From positions 43,608 to 59,288 of the forward strand of contig JAGWBY010000067.1 in assembly GCA_021295675.1 (NCBI GenBank): a DNA stretch of 15,681 nucleotides, read 5' to 3'. The notes under the pieces were generated by a model. That model did not search any database. It worked only from the letters and a program-made list of their open reading frames with translations, and had not been told where the DNA came from. Of this stretch, positions 1 to 7,286 are shown piece after piece (position 1 is the first letter of the stretch; each line of letters starts with the position of its first letter). The translations under genes were made by a program, and so were the position numbers. Origin of the DNA: Candidatus Latescibacterota bacterium. Its GTDB lineage: Bacteria; Latescibacterota; UBA2968; UBA8231.

Positions 1-2
1 TC

Positions 3-605
3 ACGGCGCTCCGCGAGGCGCTGCATCCCAACACGGATTTGCTCATCGACGCCCACTGGGCGTACGCTCCGCACGACATTCTCAAGGTTGCCTATGCCTT
101 TGAAGCGCTGAATTTGATGTGGTTGGAAGATCCGATTCCGGCTGAAAACGTCGCCGCGCTCAAGGAAGTGAAGAACGCGACGCGCACGCCGATCTGCACC
201 GGCGAAAACCTGTACACGCGACACGGGTTCCGCGAGCTGGTCGAGACGCAGGCGACGGATATCATCTCGCCCGATCTGGCCAAGGCTGGCGGCCTGTCCG
301 AGGGACGGCGCATCGCCGATCTGGCCGACATTTACTACATCCCGATTTCACCGCACAACATTTGTGGTCCGATCGGTACCGTGGCCATGTGCCATATGTG
401 CGCTGCTTCGCCCAACTTTCAGGTGTTGGAGTTTCACCACCTCGACAACGAGTTGTGGAACAGCCTCACGGTGGAGCGCGACCTGATCGTCAATGGGCAT
501 ATTCCCTTGCCGCAGGCTCCGGGGCTTGGAGTTGCGCTCGACGAGGAAGTGGCTCGCGGTGCGGCGCGCGAGGACCTCGGTTTCTTCGACGCGGAGTCGA
601 GCTAA
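3..605 (+). CDS. Enolase-superfamily (mandelate racemase/muconate lactonizing type) dehydratase, 5' truncated
   Basis: This is the C-terminal barrel part of an enolase-superfamily enzyme; the reading frame is open from the window edge, so the N-terminal capping domain lies upstream. The three carboxylate metal ligands are visible: Asp in IDAHW (codon 48-50), Glu in WLEDP (126-128) and Glu in TGEN (204-206). A Asp (273-275, SPDLAK) and His (354-356, SPHN) resemble the general acid/base pair, and a Glu (429-431, VLEF) lies at the barrel end. The D-x-H arrangement at the first ligand is seen in sugar-acid dehydratases such as galactonate dehydratase, so the likely reaction is loss of water from an aldonic acid to a 2-keto-3-deoxy acid. 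Family assignment is secure; the substrate is inferred. It stops one base before the TTG start of the downstream permease, suggesting one operon with the transporter. Confidence 0.88.
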   Translation, partial: TALREALHPNTDLLIDAHWAYAPHDILKVAYAFEALNLMWLEDPIPAENVAALKEVKNATRTPICTGENLYTRHGFRELVETQATDIISPDLAKAGGLSEGRRIADLADIYYIPISPHNICGPIGTVAMCHMCAASPNFQVLEFHHLDNELWNSLTVERDLIVNGHIPLPQAPGLGVALDEEVARGAAREDLGFFDAESS

Positions 606-606
606 C

Positions 607-1585
607 TTGTCGCTCAACTACGTCTTTCGCCGCTTCGGGGTGTTCCTGCTGATCGTGTGGGCGGGGGCTACCATTAACTTCTTGATGCCTCGGCTGGCTC
701 CGGTGAATCCCATCCGCGAGCGTTTGTTGCAGGCGGTTTCCTTTGGCGGCGCGGGCAAGACCGACATGGAGGCGGTGGTGGCCACGTACGAGGCACGCTT
801 CGGTCTGGATCAGCCGCTGTGGAAGCAGTACTTGCGCTACTTAGGCGATGTGGCGCGCCTCGACTTTGGGGTTTCCATTGCCAACTTTCCGAGCCGCGCT
901 TCTGACATCATTATGCGCGCCTTGCCGTGGACGCTTGGGCTGTTGACGACGGCGACGCTGATCGCCTTTGCCCTCGGCACGGTGCTCGGCGCGCTGCTGG
1001 CTTGGCCGCGATCACCCGGTGCCCTGCACTACTTTGCCGCGCCGTTCTTGGCGCTGTCGGCGATTCCCTATTACTTGCTCGGACTAGTTCTCGTGTTCTT
1101 GCTGGGCTTCACTCTGCGCGCCTTTCCGCTCGGCGGCGGTTTTACCTTGGGGACGCTGCCGGGGCCGACGTTGGCCTTTGCCATTGACGTGATTTATCAC
1201 TCCATCGTCCCCGCCCTGTCGATTGTGCTGTCGTCGGTGGGGTTTTGGGCTTTGTCGATGCGCGGAGGACTACGTCAATTACGCCGAGGCACGGGGTCTG
1301 AAGAGCCGCGAGATTTTCTTCCGCTATGCCCTGCGCAACGCGCTGTTGCCGCAGACCACGGCCTTGGCACTGGCTATGGGCTACGTGGTGTCCGGGGCGG
1401 TGCTGGTGGAGGTGGTGTTTGCTTATCCGGGTGTGGGCACGGTGCTGTATCGCGCTGTGCAGACCTTTGACTACTTCGTCATCTACGGCGTCGTGCTCAT
1501 GGTCATCCTCGCTATCGCTCTGGTGACGTTGATTCTCGATTTGGTTTACCCGCTTCTCGATCCGCGCATTGCCTACCGCCGATGA
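607..1585 (+). pseudogene. Opp/Dpp-type ABC transporter permease (DppB-like), frameshifted near 1264
   Basis: This is the first inner-membrane permease of a peptide/oligosaccharide ABC importer. A TTG start at 607 is chosen because it follows the upstream stop, has GGAG at 593-596 and gives the usual N-terminus of a charged FRRFG followed by a membrane segment. Frame 1 is normal through VLSSVGFWALSMRG (to about 1263). The rest of the protein continues in frame 2 from EDYVNYAEARGLKS, which carries the EAA loop that docks on the ATPase, and ends with two further membrane segments. The roughly six or seven residues usual between MRG and EDYVNYAEA are missing, so this looks like a short deletion (length 2 mod 3, perhaps about 20 bases), not a simple slippage site. 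Both flanks remain well conserved, so the event is recent or artefactual. If real, no full-length permease is made and the transporter would be inactive. Confidence 0.85.
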
Positions 1586-2439
1586 CGCTCTCGCCGATCT
1601 CCGCAGCGGCGCGCCGCCATCCCCAGCTTACGGCTGGTTTAATCGTCGTCTTTGTCGTGCTCGCCTTTGGTCCGGTGGGGACCCTGTTCGTCGATACGGA
1701 TTTGGCTCGCGTCGGTGCGGCTGAGCCGAATCTGTCGCCGTCGTCGGAGCACCTGCTAGGCACTGATGCGGCGGGGCGGGATTTGCTTGCGGTGATGGTG
1801 ACGGGTACGCCGCTTACGCTTAGGATCGGCTTCCTCGCTGGTGCCGTGGGACTTGGTATCGGCATCATCCTCGGCTTCTTAGCTGGGTACTTTGGCGGTT
1901 TGATCGATACCTTGATTCGGGGGGCGGCCGACGTGCTGTTGACTGTGCCCGGCCTGCTGTTCTTAGTGGTGCTGGCGACCTCGCTGCGCACGGCTGTCAC
2001 GGTCGATATGATGGCTCTCGTAGTGGCCTCGCTGGCGTGGATGCTGCCGACGCGTACGATCCGCTCACAGGTGTTGTCGATGCGCGAGCGCGCGTACGTG
2101 CAGGTGGCGCGGCTCTCCGGCATGAGGGACTTGGAAATCATCGCCCGCGAGTTGCTGCCGAATTTGCTGCCCTATCTGGCGGCTAGCTTTGTCAGTGCCG
2201 TGGGTGCGGCGGTGCTGGCTTCGATTGGTTTAGAGGCGCTGGGCTTGGGGCCGCAGAATGAGCCTACGCTTGGGATGACCATTTACTGGGCTTTGTACTA
2301 CACTTCGCTGCTGAGAGGGATGTGGTGGTGGTGGGCACCGCCGATTTTGATGATCGTGCTGATTTTCATCGGCTTGTTTCTCGTCTCCATGGGGTTGGAT
2401 CGCATCGCCAATCCGCGCATATGGAAGGTCTCGTCGTGA
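1582..2439 (+). CDS. Opp/Dpp-type ABC transporter permease (DppC-like)
   Basis: Second inner-membrane permease of the importer, 285 residues, a normal length for the DppC/OppC family. It has an N-terminal membrane segment (about residues 13-35, TAGLIVVFVVLAFGP). A periplasmic stretch with the family motif HLLGTDAAGRDLLAVMVTG follows, then about five more hydrophobic segments. The cytoplasmic EAA-type loop (YVQVARLSGMRDLEIIARELLPNLLP, beginning near 2095) contacts the ATPases. The ATG start overlaps the stop of the first permease as ATGA, implying translational coupling. The gene's own frame is intact. It would pair with the frameshifted upstream permease to form the channel. The imported substrate is not shown by the sequence; neighbouring carbohydrate-type genes favour an oligosaccharide over a peptide. 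Confidence 0.93.
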   Translation: MTLSPISAAARRHPQLTAGLIVVFVVLAFGPVGTLFVDTDLARVGAAEPNLSPSSEHLLGTDAAGRDLLAVMVTGTPLTLRIGFLAGAVGLGIGIILGFLAGYFGGLIDTLIRGAADVLLTVPGLLFLVVLATSLRTAVTVDMMALVVASLAWMLPTRTIRSQVLSMRERAYVQVARLSGMRDLEIIARELLPNLLPYLAASFVSAVGAAVLASIGLEALGLGPQNEPTLGMTIYWALYYTSLLRGMWWWWAPPILMIVLIFIGLFLVSMGLDRIANPRIWKVSS

Positions 2440-3404
2440 GCCGCGTGGTGCTGCGGGTGCAGGACTTGCGCGTTCACTACCACACGCCGAGGGGACCGGT
2501 GCGCGCCGTAGAGGGCGTCGGCTTTGAGTTGCGGGCGGGAGAGCGGCTGGGGTTGGTGGGCGAGTCTGGCTCGGGCAAATCGACGACGGCCATGGCTCTG
2601 ATGCAGCTAATCCGGCCGCCTGGGCGGATTGAGGGGGGGCGGGTTGAACTTGACGAATTGGAGTTGTTGTCGCTGGCTGAGGAAGAGATGCGGAGCGTGC
2701 GTTTTTCGCGGATCTCTTTGATCCCCCAAGGCGTGATGAACTCGCTCAACCCGGTGATGCGCGTGGGCGCGCAGATCGCCGACACGATTGAGGCGCACGA
2801 GGAGCGGCCGGACCGCGAGGCCCTGCAGGAACGGGTGAAGAGTCTGCTGGCGCTGGTTGAATTGGACCCGGCGACGGCGCGCATGTACCCTCACGAACTC
2901 AGCGGCGGCATGAAGCAGCGCGTGGGCATGGCCATTGCCGTGGCCTTGCGTCCACAGGTGATTATCGCCGACGAACCGACTAGCGCCTTGGACGTGGTCG
3001 TGCAGAAGCGGGTGATGGACACTTTGTTCCGCGTGCAGGAGGAACTCGACGCCGCGGTGATTTTGGTGGGCCACGATATGGGGCTGATGGCTCAATGCGT
3101 GGACCGCATCGGCGTGATGTACGCCGGCCGGCTGGTCGAACTGGGACCGGTGCAGAGCCTGCTCGAAGAGCCGCTGCATCCGTACACGCGTCTGCTGGTA
3201 GAAAGTCTGCCGTCGCTGGAACGCAAGGGCGTGTTTCGCGGCATTCCCGGACTGCCGCCTTCACTGCTGGAGCCGCCGCCGGGGTGTCCCTTTCATCCGC
3301 GCTGTCCGCAGGTGATGGATAGCTGTTCGGATCGCGTGCCGGAGTTGGAAGAGGTAGCTGCTGAGCGCCGAGCGGCCTGTCATCTGCATACAGAGGTCTC
3401 GTGA
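2436..3404 (+). CDS. Opp/Dpp-type ABC transporter ATP-binding protein (DppD-like)
   Basis: First of two cytoplasmic ATPases powering the importer. Counting from the GTG at 2436, Walker A is GESGSGKS (42-49), the signature is LSGGMKQ (155-161), Walker B ends in ADEP with catalytic Glu180, and the switch His is His213. A C-terminal oligopeptide-transporter extension carries the Cys pattern GCPFHPRCPQVMDSC. The GTG start is preferred over the in-frame ATG at 2421: it has GGAAGG at 2423-2428 with 7-base spacing and overlaps the upstream stop as GTGA, while the ATG lacks a ribosome-binding site. The resulting 322 residues is normal for the family. All motifs needed for ATP hydrolysis are present. 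It forms a heterodimer with the next gene's product. Confidence 0.93.
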   Translation: MSRVVLRVQDLRVHYHTPRGPVRAVEGVGFELRAGERLGLVGESGSGKSTTAMALMQLIRPPGRIEGGRVELDELELLSLAEEEMRSVRFSRISLIPQGVMNSLNPVMRVGAQIADTIEAHEERPDREALQERVKSLLALVELDPATARMYPHELSGGMKQRVGMAIAVALRPQVIIADEPTSALDVVVQKRVMDTLFRVQEELDAAVILVGHDMGLMAQCVDRIGVMYAGRLVELGPVQSLLEEPLHPYTRLLVESLPSLERKGVFRGIPGLPPSLLEPPPGCPFHPRCPQVMDSCSDRVPELEEVAAERRAACHLHTEVS

Positions 3405-4444
3405 ACACGCCACTGTTAGAAGCGCGGGGAGCCAGCCGAACCTTTGGCGGCGGCGTGTTCGACCGGCAGCAGTTCGTCGCGGTCGCCGACGCCTCGCTGG
3501 TGATCCCGGAGGACGAGCCCGTGGTGGTGGCCATTGCCGGGGAAAGCGGGAGCGGCAAGACTACCCTAGCGCGTCTGCTGCTGGGGATCCTGCCGCCGAC
3601 TGGCGGATCGGTGCGCTACCAAGGCACGGAATTGAGCGATCTCGATGCCAAGGCGCGCCAAACCTTCCGCCGGCAGGTACAGGCCGTGTTTCAGGATCCC
3701 TTTGAGGTGTTCAATCCGTTCTACCGGGTGGACCACACTCTGACGGTGCCGATTGCCAAGTTCTTCCCTGAGCTGTCGCGTAGCGAGCGGCGGCAGCGGA
3801 TTGAGGAGGGGCTGCAAGCGGTCGGTCTGCGCCCGGAGGAGACCCTCGGGCGTTATCCCCATCAGCTAAGCGGCGGTCAGCGCCAGCGCATCATGGTAGC
3901 GCGGGCCTTGCTGCTCGACCCGCGCGTGATCGTGGCCGACGAGCCGGTGTCGATGGTAGATGCCTCGTTGCGCGCTACCATCTTGGAGACCTTGTCTCGC
4001 ATCCATCGGGAGCGCGGCATCAGTCTGGTGTACATCACGCACGACCTGACTACGGCGTACCAACTGAGCCACACCATTCTCGTCATGTATCAAGGTGCGG
4101 TGGTTGAGGTGGGAGATGTGGAGCAGGTTATCAAGGCACCGAAACATCCCTATACGCAATTACTGGTGAGTTCCATTCCGCTGCCGGATGCGAAAAGTCG
4201 CTGGGGAGAAGGCGCTGTTGAGGTTGCGTCTAGCGGGCCGACAGTGGAGGACGCAGAGATTCCAAGTGCCACCGGCGGCTGCGCCTTTGCCGAGCGTTGT
4301 CCTCAAGTCATGCCTCGCTGTCGGCAACAGCGTCCGCCGCTGGTGCAGACTGATGCCGGTCGCGCTGCAGCTTGCTATCTCTACGAGGACGCCGCAGTGC
4401 TGTCGGAAGAGCAGGTCGCCGGTTTGTCCTATGGAGGAGGGTGA
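3401..4444 (+). CDS. Opp/Dpp-type ABC transporter ATP-binding protein (DppF-like)
   Basis: Second cytoplasmic ATPase, 347 residues from a GTG start overlapping the upstream stop as GTGA, with GAGG at 3393-3396. Walker A is GESGSGKT (47-54), the Q-loop is in FQDPFEVFNP, the signature is LSGGQRQ (156-162), Walker B gives ADEPVSMVD with Glu181, and the switch His is His214. The C-terminal oligopeptide-type extension keeps the Cys-rich GCAFAERCPQVMPRC. Sequence and order (permease, permease, ATPase, ATPase) identify a complete Opp-type importer core. The matching solute-binding protein is not next door but 2.8 kb away, beyond the remnant block that begins immediately downstream. Confidence 0.93.
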   Translation: MNTPLLEARGASRTFGGGVFDRQQFVAVADASLVIPEDEPVVVAIAGESGSGKTTLARLLLGILPPTGGSVRYQGTELSDLDAKARQTFRRQVQAVFQDPFEVFNPFYRVDHTLTVPIAKFFPELSRSERRQRIEEGLQAVGLRPEETLGRYPHQLSGGQRQRIMVARALLLDPRVIVADEPVSMVDASLRATILETLSRIHRERGISLVYITHDLTTAYQLSHTILVMYQGAVVEVGDVEQVIKAPKHPYTQLLVSSIPLPDAKSRWGEGAVEVASSGPTVEDAEIPSATGGCAFAERCPQVMPRCRQQRPPLVQTDAGRAAACYLYEDAAVLSEEQVAGLSYGGG

Positions 4445-4492
4445 AGGATGTGGCGGGCGGGTTGGACGCATCTGTACCAACGAACTCCGTCC

Positions 4493-4519
4493 GTAGGGGC
4501 AACCGGCCGGTCTCCCCTC
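4493..4519. repeat. GC-rich palindromic repeat, left copy
   Basis: Imperfect palindrome with arms AGGGGCAACCGG (4495-4506) and CCGGTCTCCCCT (4507-4518), preceded by GT. It is the same element as the perfect palindrome at 7303-7326, differing at a few positions. It lies in the 103-base gap between the second ATPase and the helicase remnant. Such short GC-rich palindromes behave as dispersed REP-like elements in many genomes; that it is dispersed genome-wide here is inference from the copies in this window. Confidence 0.75.
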
Positions 4520-4547
4520 AATCAGTTCGAGCGCAGGAAGGAGTCTG

Positions 4548-5018
4548 ATGGACGTCTTTGCGTTCCGTAAGGAGCTTATTTCAGAATACGAACGCTTCTC
4601 GCGAAGCTTCATCAGTATTCAGGCGGCAGACATTCGCCAAGTTGTTGATGAGGCTTACGACAGTGGCCGTTTCTGGCCCGCTCCCCTCATTCAGTTGAAC
4701 CCAAATTTCGTGCCGGGTGGGTTTATTGAAGAGTTTGTGGCAAACGGCATCCTCGATGCGGAATGTGCGAGGATCTTTCGCATCAAGAACCCAACCGACT
4801 CCCTAGACCGACCTCCCGACATCCTCCTGACGAACTACGTCATGCTTGAGCTGCTCATGACGCGGTTCGTAGAGACTGATAAAGCGGTGCGGCAACACGC
4901 CGCTGGGCTGCGGTTTCTGGTTTTGGACGAGTTGCACACCTACCGGGGGCGGCAGGGGGCTCACACCCACTCGTTAAACCTAGCGAAACGAGCTAATTAT
5001 TGTGGAGATGCCCCATGA
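4548..5018 (+). pseudogene. Remnant of a large DUF1998-type DEAD/DEAH helicase (DISARM-like defence)
   Basis: Reads as a 156-residue ORF with a good AAGGAG site (4538-4543), but it is a gutted gene. Residues 1-80 (MDVFAFRKELISEYERF to ARIFRIKN, including WPAPLIQLNPNFVPGG) match the N-terminus typical of very large DEAD/DEAH helicases found in defence islands. At about residues 81-88 the sequence jumps directly to PPDILLTNYVMLELLMTR and the motif II region LDELHTYRGRQGA (DELH at 127-130). The segment that should carry the Q-motif and Walker A (GTGSGKS-like) is absent. After residue 138 similarity ends and a short unrelated tail runs to the stop. These helicases are normally well over 1,000 residues, so most of the protein is missing. 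It cannot bind and hydrolyse ATP. Family recognition is from memory of conserved motifs, not a search. The stop overlaps the next gene's ATG. Confidence 0.75.
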
Positions 5019-6418
5019 CGCCGGACCAAATCACAGCACTAGCCGCAACTGGCGAATCCGAGGTGTTAGAGTTCAAGAGCACGACCGGGACGCGCCGAGA
5101 GGCACTCAGAACCGTGTGTGCTATGCTCAACCAACGCGGCGGGCACGTTCTGTTTGGTGTCGCGCCGACGGGAAATGTGGTTGGCCAGCAGGTGAGCGAG
5201 CGGACGATTGAGGAGGTGAGTGCTGAGATTCAACAGATTGATCCGCCAGCCTTTCCTCCCGTCGAACGGGTTCCCATAGCGGGAGACCGCGAGGTGATCG
5301 TGATAAGCGCAACTCAGGGACCTGCGAGACCGTACGTTTATCGGGGTACGGCCTATCGCCGGATTGGCAATACCACTGTAACAATGTCGGCCGATGAGTA
5401 CAAGCGGATGCTCTTTGAGCGCATGCACAGCGAGCAACGCTGGGAGAATCAGCCGGCCACTGAGTGGTCAATCGAAGACCTCGACGTGGGGGAGATTCAA
5501 CGTACGGTTGCCGAGGCGATTCGGCGCGGTCGATTGGAAGACCCCGGGACTAGAGAACCGACCGAGTTGCTGCGTGGGTTGGGGCTTTTTCGGCACGGGG
5601 TCTTGTTGCGTGCGGCGGCAGTACTGTTTGGCAGTGCCGAGTGCCTCGAATTTGAGATGCCGCAGTGTTTGCTCCGCGTCGCTCGCTTCCGGGGCCTCGA
5701 TCGCACGGAGTTTCTCGACAATCGGCAGTTCCACGGCAATGCCTTTGTGCTCTTGGCGAGTGCAGAACGCTTTCTGCGCGATACTTTGCCAATCGCCGGA
5801 CGCTTTGAAGTGGATCGCTTCGAGCGAATCGACGAACCGCTCTATCCGCCCCTCGCACTGCGCGAGTCGCTGGCGAACGCGCTGTGCCATCGCGATTACG
5901 CAATTGGCGGCGGTTCCGTAGGCGTGGCCGTGTACGATGATCGCTTGGAGGTGACTTCTTCTGGTACGCTGCATTTTGGGCTGACCCCAGAGAAGCTGTT
6001 CGCGCCGCACGAATCGCTGCCTTGGAACCCGCTGATCGCCCGCACTTTTTATCGCCGAGGTATTATTGAAGAATGGGGGCGCGGGACGCTCAAGATGGCG
6101 GAATTGACGACTGCCGCCGGGTTGCCGCGTCCCGAAATTGAGGATGCCGGTGGGTGCGTGACGATACGCTTCCGACATGGGCACTATGTACCATCCGAAA
6201 AGGACGAAAGAGGTTTAACCAGACAGCAACAAGCAATTCTCGCCCTGCTGGATCGGTCAGACGAGGGTTTGGCATTGCGCGAGATTCGCGCTCGGTTGGA
6301 ACCGCAGGCCAGTGAACGGCAGGTGAGATGGGCTTTAGCGGTGTTGAGGAAACAGGGGCTGGCCGTGTCCACCGGCCGCGGTCGTGTGGCGCGGTGGACA
6401 CGCGTACGAGGCCGATAG
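5015..6418 (+). CDS. Schlafen/AlbA_2-domain ATP-binding protein with C-terminal winged helix
   Basis: Intact protein of 467 residues. The ATG at 5015 overlaps the helicase-remnant stop as ATGA and has GGAG at 5004-5007; a TTG at 5000 in the same frame is less likely. Residues 13-125 form the AlbA_2/Schlafen domain (GESEVLEFKST, then LNQRGGHVLFGVAPTG). Residues about 281-370 match the HATPase_c_4 domain of the RecG-like regulator family (ALRESLANALCHRDY, VYDDRLEVTSSG, RRGIIEEWGRGT). Residues about 401-465 look like a winged helix (LTRQQQAILALLDRS, REIRARLE, VRWALAVLRKQGLA). Family members are annotated as transcriptional regulators and are frequent in defence islands. Its molecular role is not established by the sequence. 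It is the only complete gene in the 4445-7286 block, between two decayed defence genes. Confidence 0.9.
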   Translation: MTPDQITALAATGESEVLEFKSTTGTRREALRTVCAMLNQRGGHVLFGVAPTGNVVGQQVSERTIEEVSAEIQQIDPPAFPPVERVPIAGDREVIVISATQGPARPYVYRGTAYRRIGNTTVTMSADEYKRMLFERMHSEQRWENQPATEWSIEDLDVGEIQRTVAEAIRRGRLEDPGTREPTELLRGLGLFRHGVLLRAAAVLFGSAECLEFEMPQCLLRVARFRGLDRTEFLDNRQFHGNAFVLLASAERFLRDTLPIAGRFEVDRFERIDEPLYPPLALRESLANALCHRDYAIGGGSVGVAVYDDRLEVTSSGTLHFGLTPEKLFAPHESLPWNPLIARTFYRRGIIEEWGRGTLKMAELTTAAGLPRPEIEDAGGCVTIRFRHGHYVPSEKDERGLTRQQQAILALLDRSDEGLALREIRARLEPQASERQVRWALAVLRKQGLAVSTGRGRVARWTRVRGR

Positions 6419-6441
6419 GCTGTATTGCCGATTCCTATCGG

Positions 6442-6483
6442 TGTCTTATTAATGTCTTATTAATGTCTTATTAATGTCTTATT
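6442..6483. repeat. 11-bp tandem repeat, about 3.8 copies
   Basis: The unit TGTCTTATTAA occurs at 6442, 6453 and 6464 without mismatch, followed by a partial copy TGTCTTATT at 6475-6483. The array is AT-rich in an otherwise GC-rich window and fills most of the 82-base gap between the Schlafen-type gene and the methylase remnant. The 11-base period is close to one DNA turn, so each unit faces the same side of the helix. This fits iterated protein binding or simple slippage expansion; nothing shows which. Confidence 0.9.
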
Positions 6484-6500
6484 GGGTCTATTGAGGGGCT

Positions 6501-7286
6501 ATGGCACGGACGCGAAAAGATCACGGATTTACCGTACTCAGAATCGAAGGCGGCATTTTGCCTCCTGAGTTCCTCCAGAGCATCGCCTCACTGGAGGCAC
6601 CCAGACAGACCGGCACCGCCTATAGCCTCTCTAAGTCCCTCGTGCTCAAGGAGGAACTGGCCCGCTACTGGCTCATTGCCAACGATCTGTACACCAGTTA
6701 TTCCGAACGCCGGCCGCGCCGCGAACTCAGCGCAGATCAGGTCGGCGTGGGCGAATGCTACGAAAAGGCGCGGGGAGTCGCTTCCGCCCTCGTTTTGGCC
6801 AACATGAACAGCCTCCCTCTCGACTGGATTGTCCGTTTCTCGGTTGGGGGCGTCAACATGAACTTCTTCATCGTCAAACAACTCCCCGTCCTGCCACCCG
6901 AGACCTATCTTGAAGAGGCACTTTCCGGCCTCAGATACGTCGAACTCATTGTCCCCCGCGTCTTAGAGCTAACGTACACCGCCCACGACCTCGAAGGTTT
7001 TGTCCGCGATTTAGGCTACGACGGCCCGCCTTTTTCCTACGACGACGACCGCCGCCATTGCCTCAAGTGCGAACTGGACGCCATCTTCGCGCACCTATAC
7101 CAGCTAGACCGCTGCGAGCTCGAATGGATTCTCGACGCGCCCGAGCCGAGCGCTTCCTTCCCAGCCCTCAAACGCAACGAGATGCAGGAATTCGGCGAAT
7201 ATCGCACCCAACGTTATGTCCTCCACGCCTATGACCAACTGGCCCGCGGCGAGCTCCCAGACCTGACGAAAAGCGACGAGGTTTAA
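6501..7286 (+). pseudogene. Internally deleted large N6-adenine DNA methylase/restriction protein (Eco57I/DrmMI-like ends only)
   Basis: Reads as a 261-residue ORF with GAGGGG at 6493-6498, but appears to be the two ends of a protein normally well over 1,000 residues. Residues 1-83 (GFTVLRIEGGILPPEFLQSI, SKSLVLKEELARYWLIAND) resemble the N-terminal helical region of large Eco57I-type enzymes. From about residue 90 the sequence matches the extreme C-terminus (LANMNSLPLDWIVRFSVGG, NFFIVKQLPVLPPETY, ELTYTAHDLEGFVRDLGYDGPPF, CELDAIFAHLYQLDR, RNEMQEFGEYRTQRYV). The catalytic methylase domain with its NPPY-type motif and SAM-binding loop is missing between them, so no methylation is expected. The join lies near 6750-6765 and keeps frame. 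Together with the helicase remnant this suggests a former DISARM-like or BREX/Eco57I-like system; exact type is inference. The TAA overlaps the next ATG as TAATG. Confidence 0.72.

Noticed and set aside
1235..1270. Programmed frameshift in the permease at GGGTTTTGGG
   Set aside because: Expected residues are missing at the join, so a deletion explains it better than slippage; no heptamer slippery site with a pause structure is evident.
2421..2435. ATG at 2421 as start of the first ABC ATPase
   Set aside because: It lacks a ribosome-binding site, while GTG 2436 has GGAAGG and a GTGA overlap like its neighbours.
4970..4992. Hairpin CTCGTT/AACGAG at the end of the helicase remnant, considered as terminator or recombination site
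   Set aside because: Only six base pairs with an 11-base loop and no T-run; too weak to claim.
5468..6184. Minus-strand ORF of 238 residues opposite the Schlafen-type gene
   Set aside because: No recognisable domain, and the + strand frame is fully explained by the AlbA_2/HATPase protein.
6442..6483. Possible small CRISPR array
   Set aside because: Units are 11 bases and directly adjacent with no spacers, and no cas genes are present.
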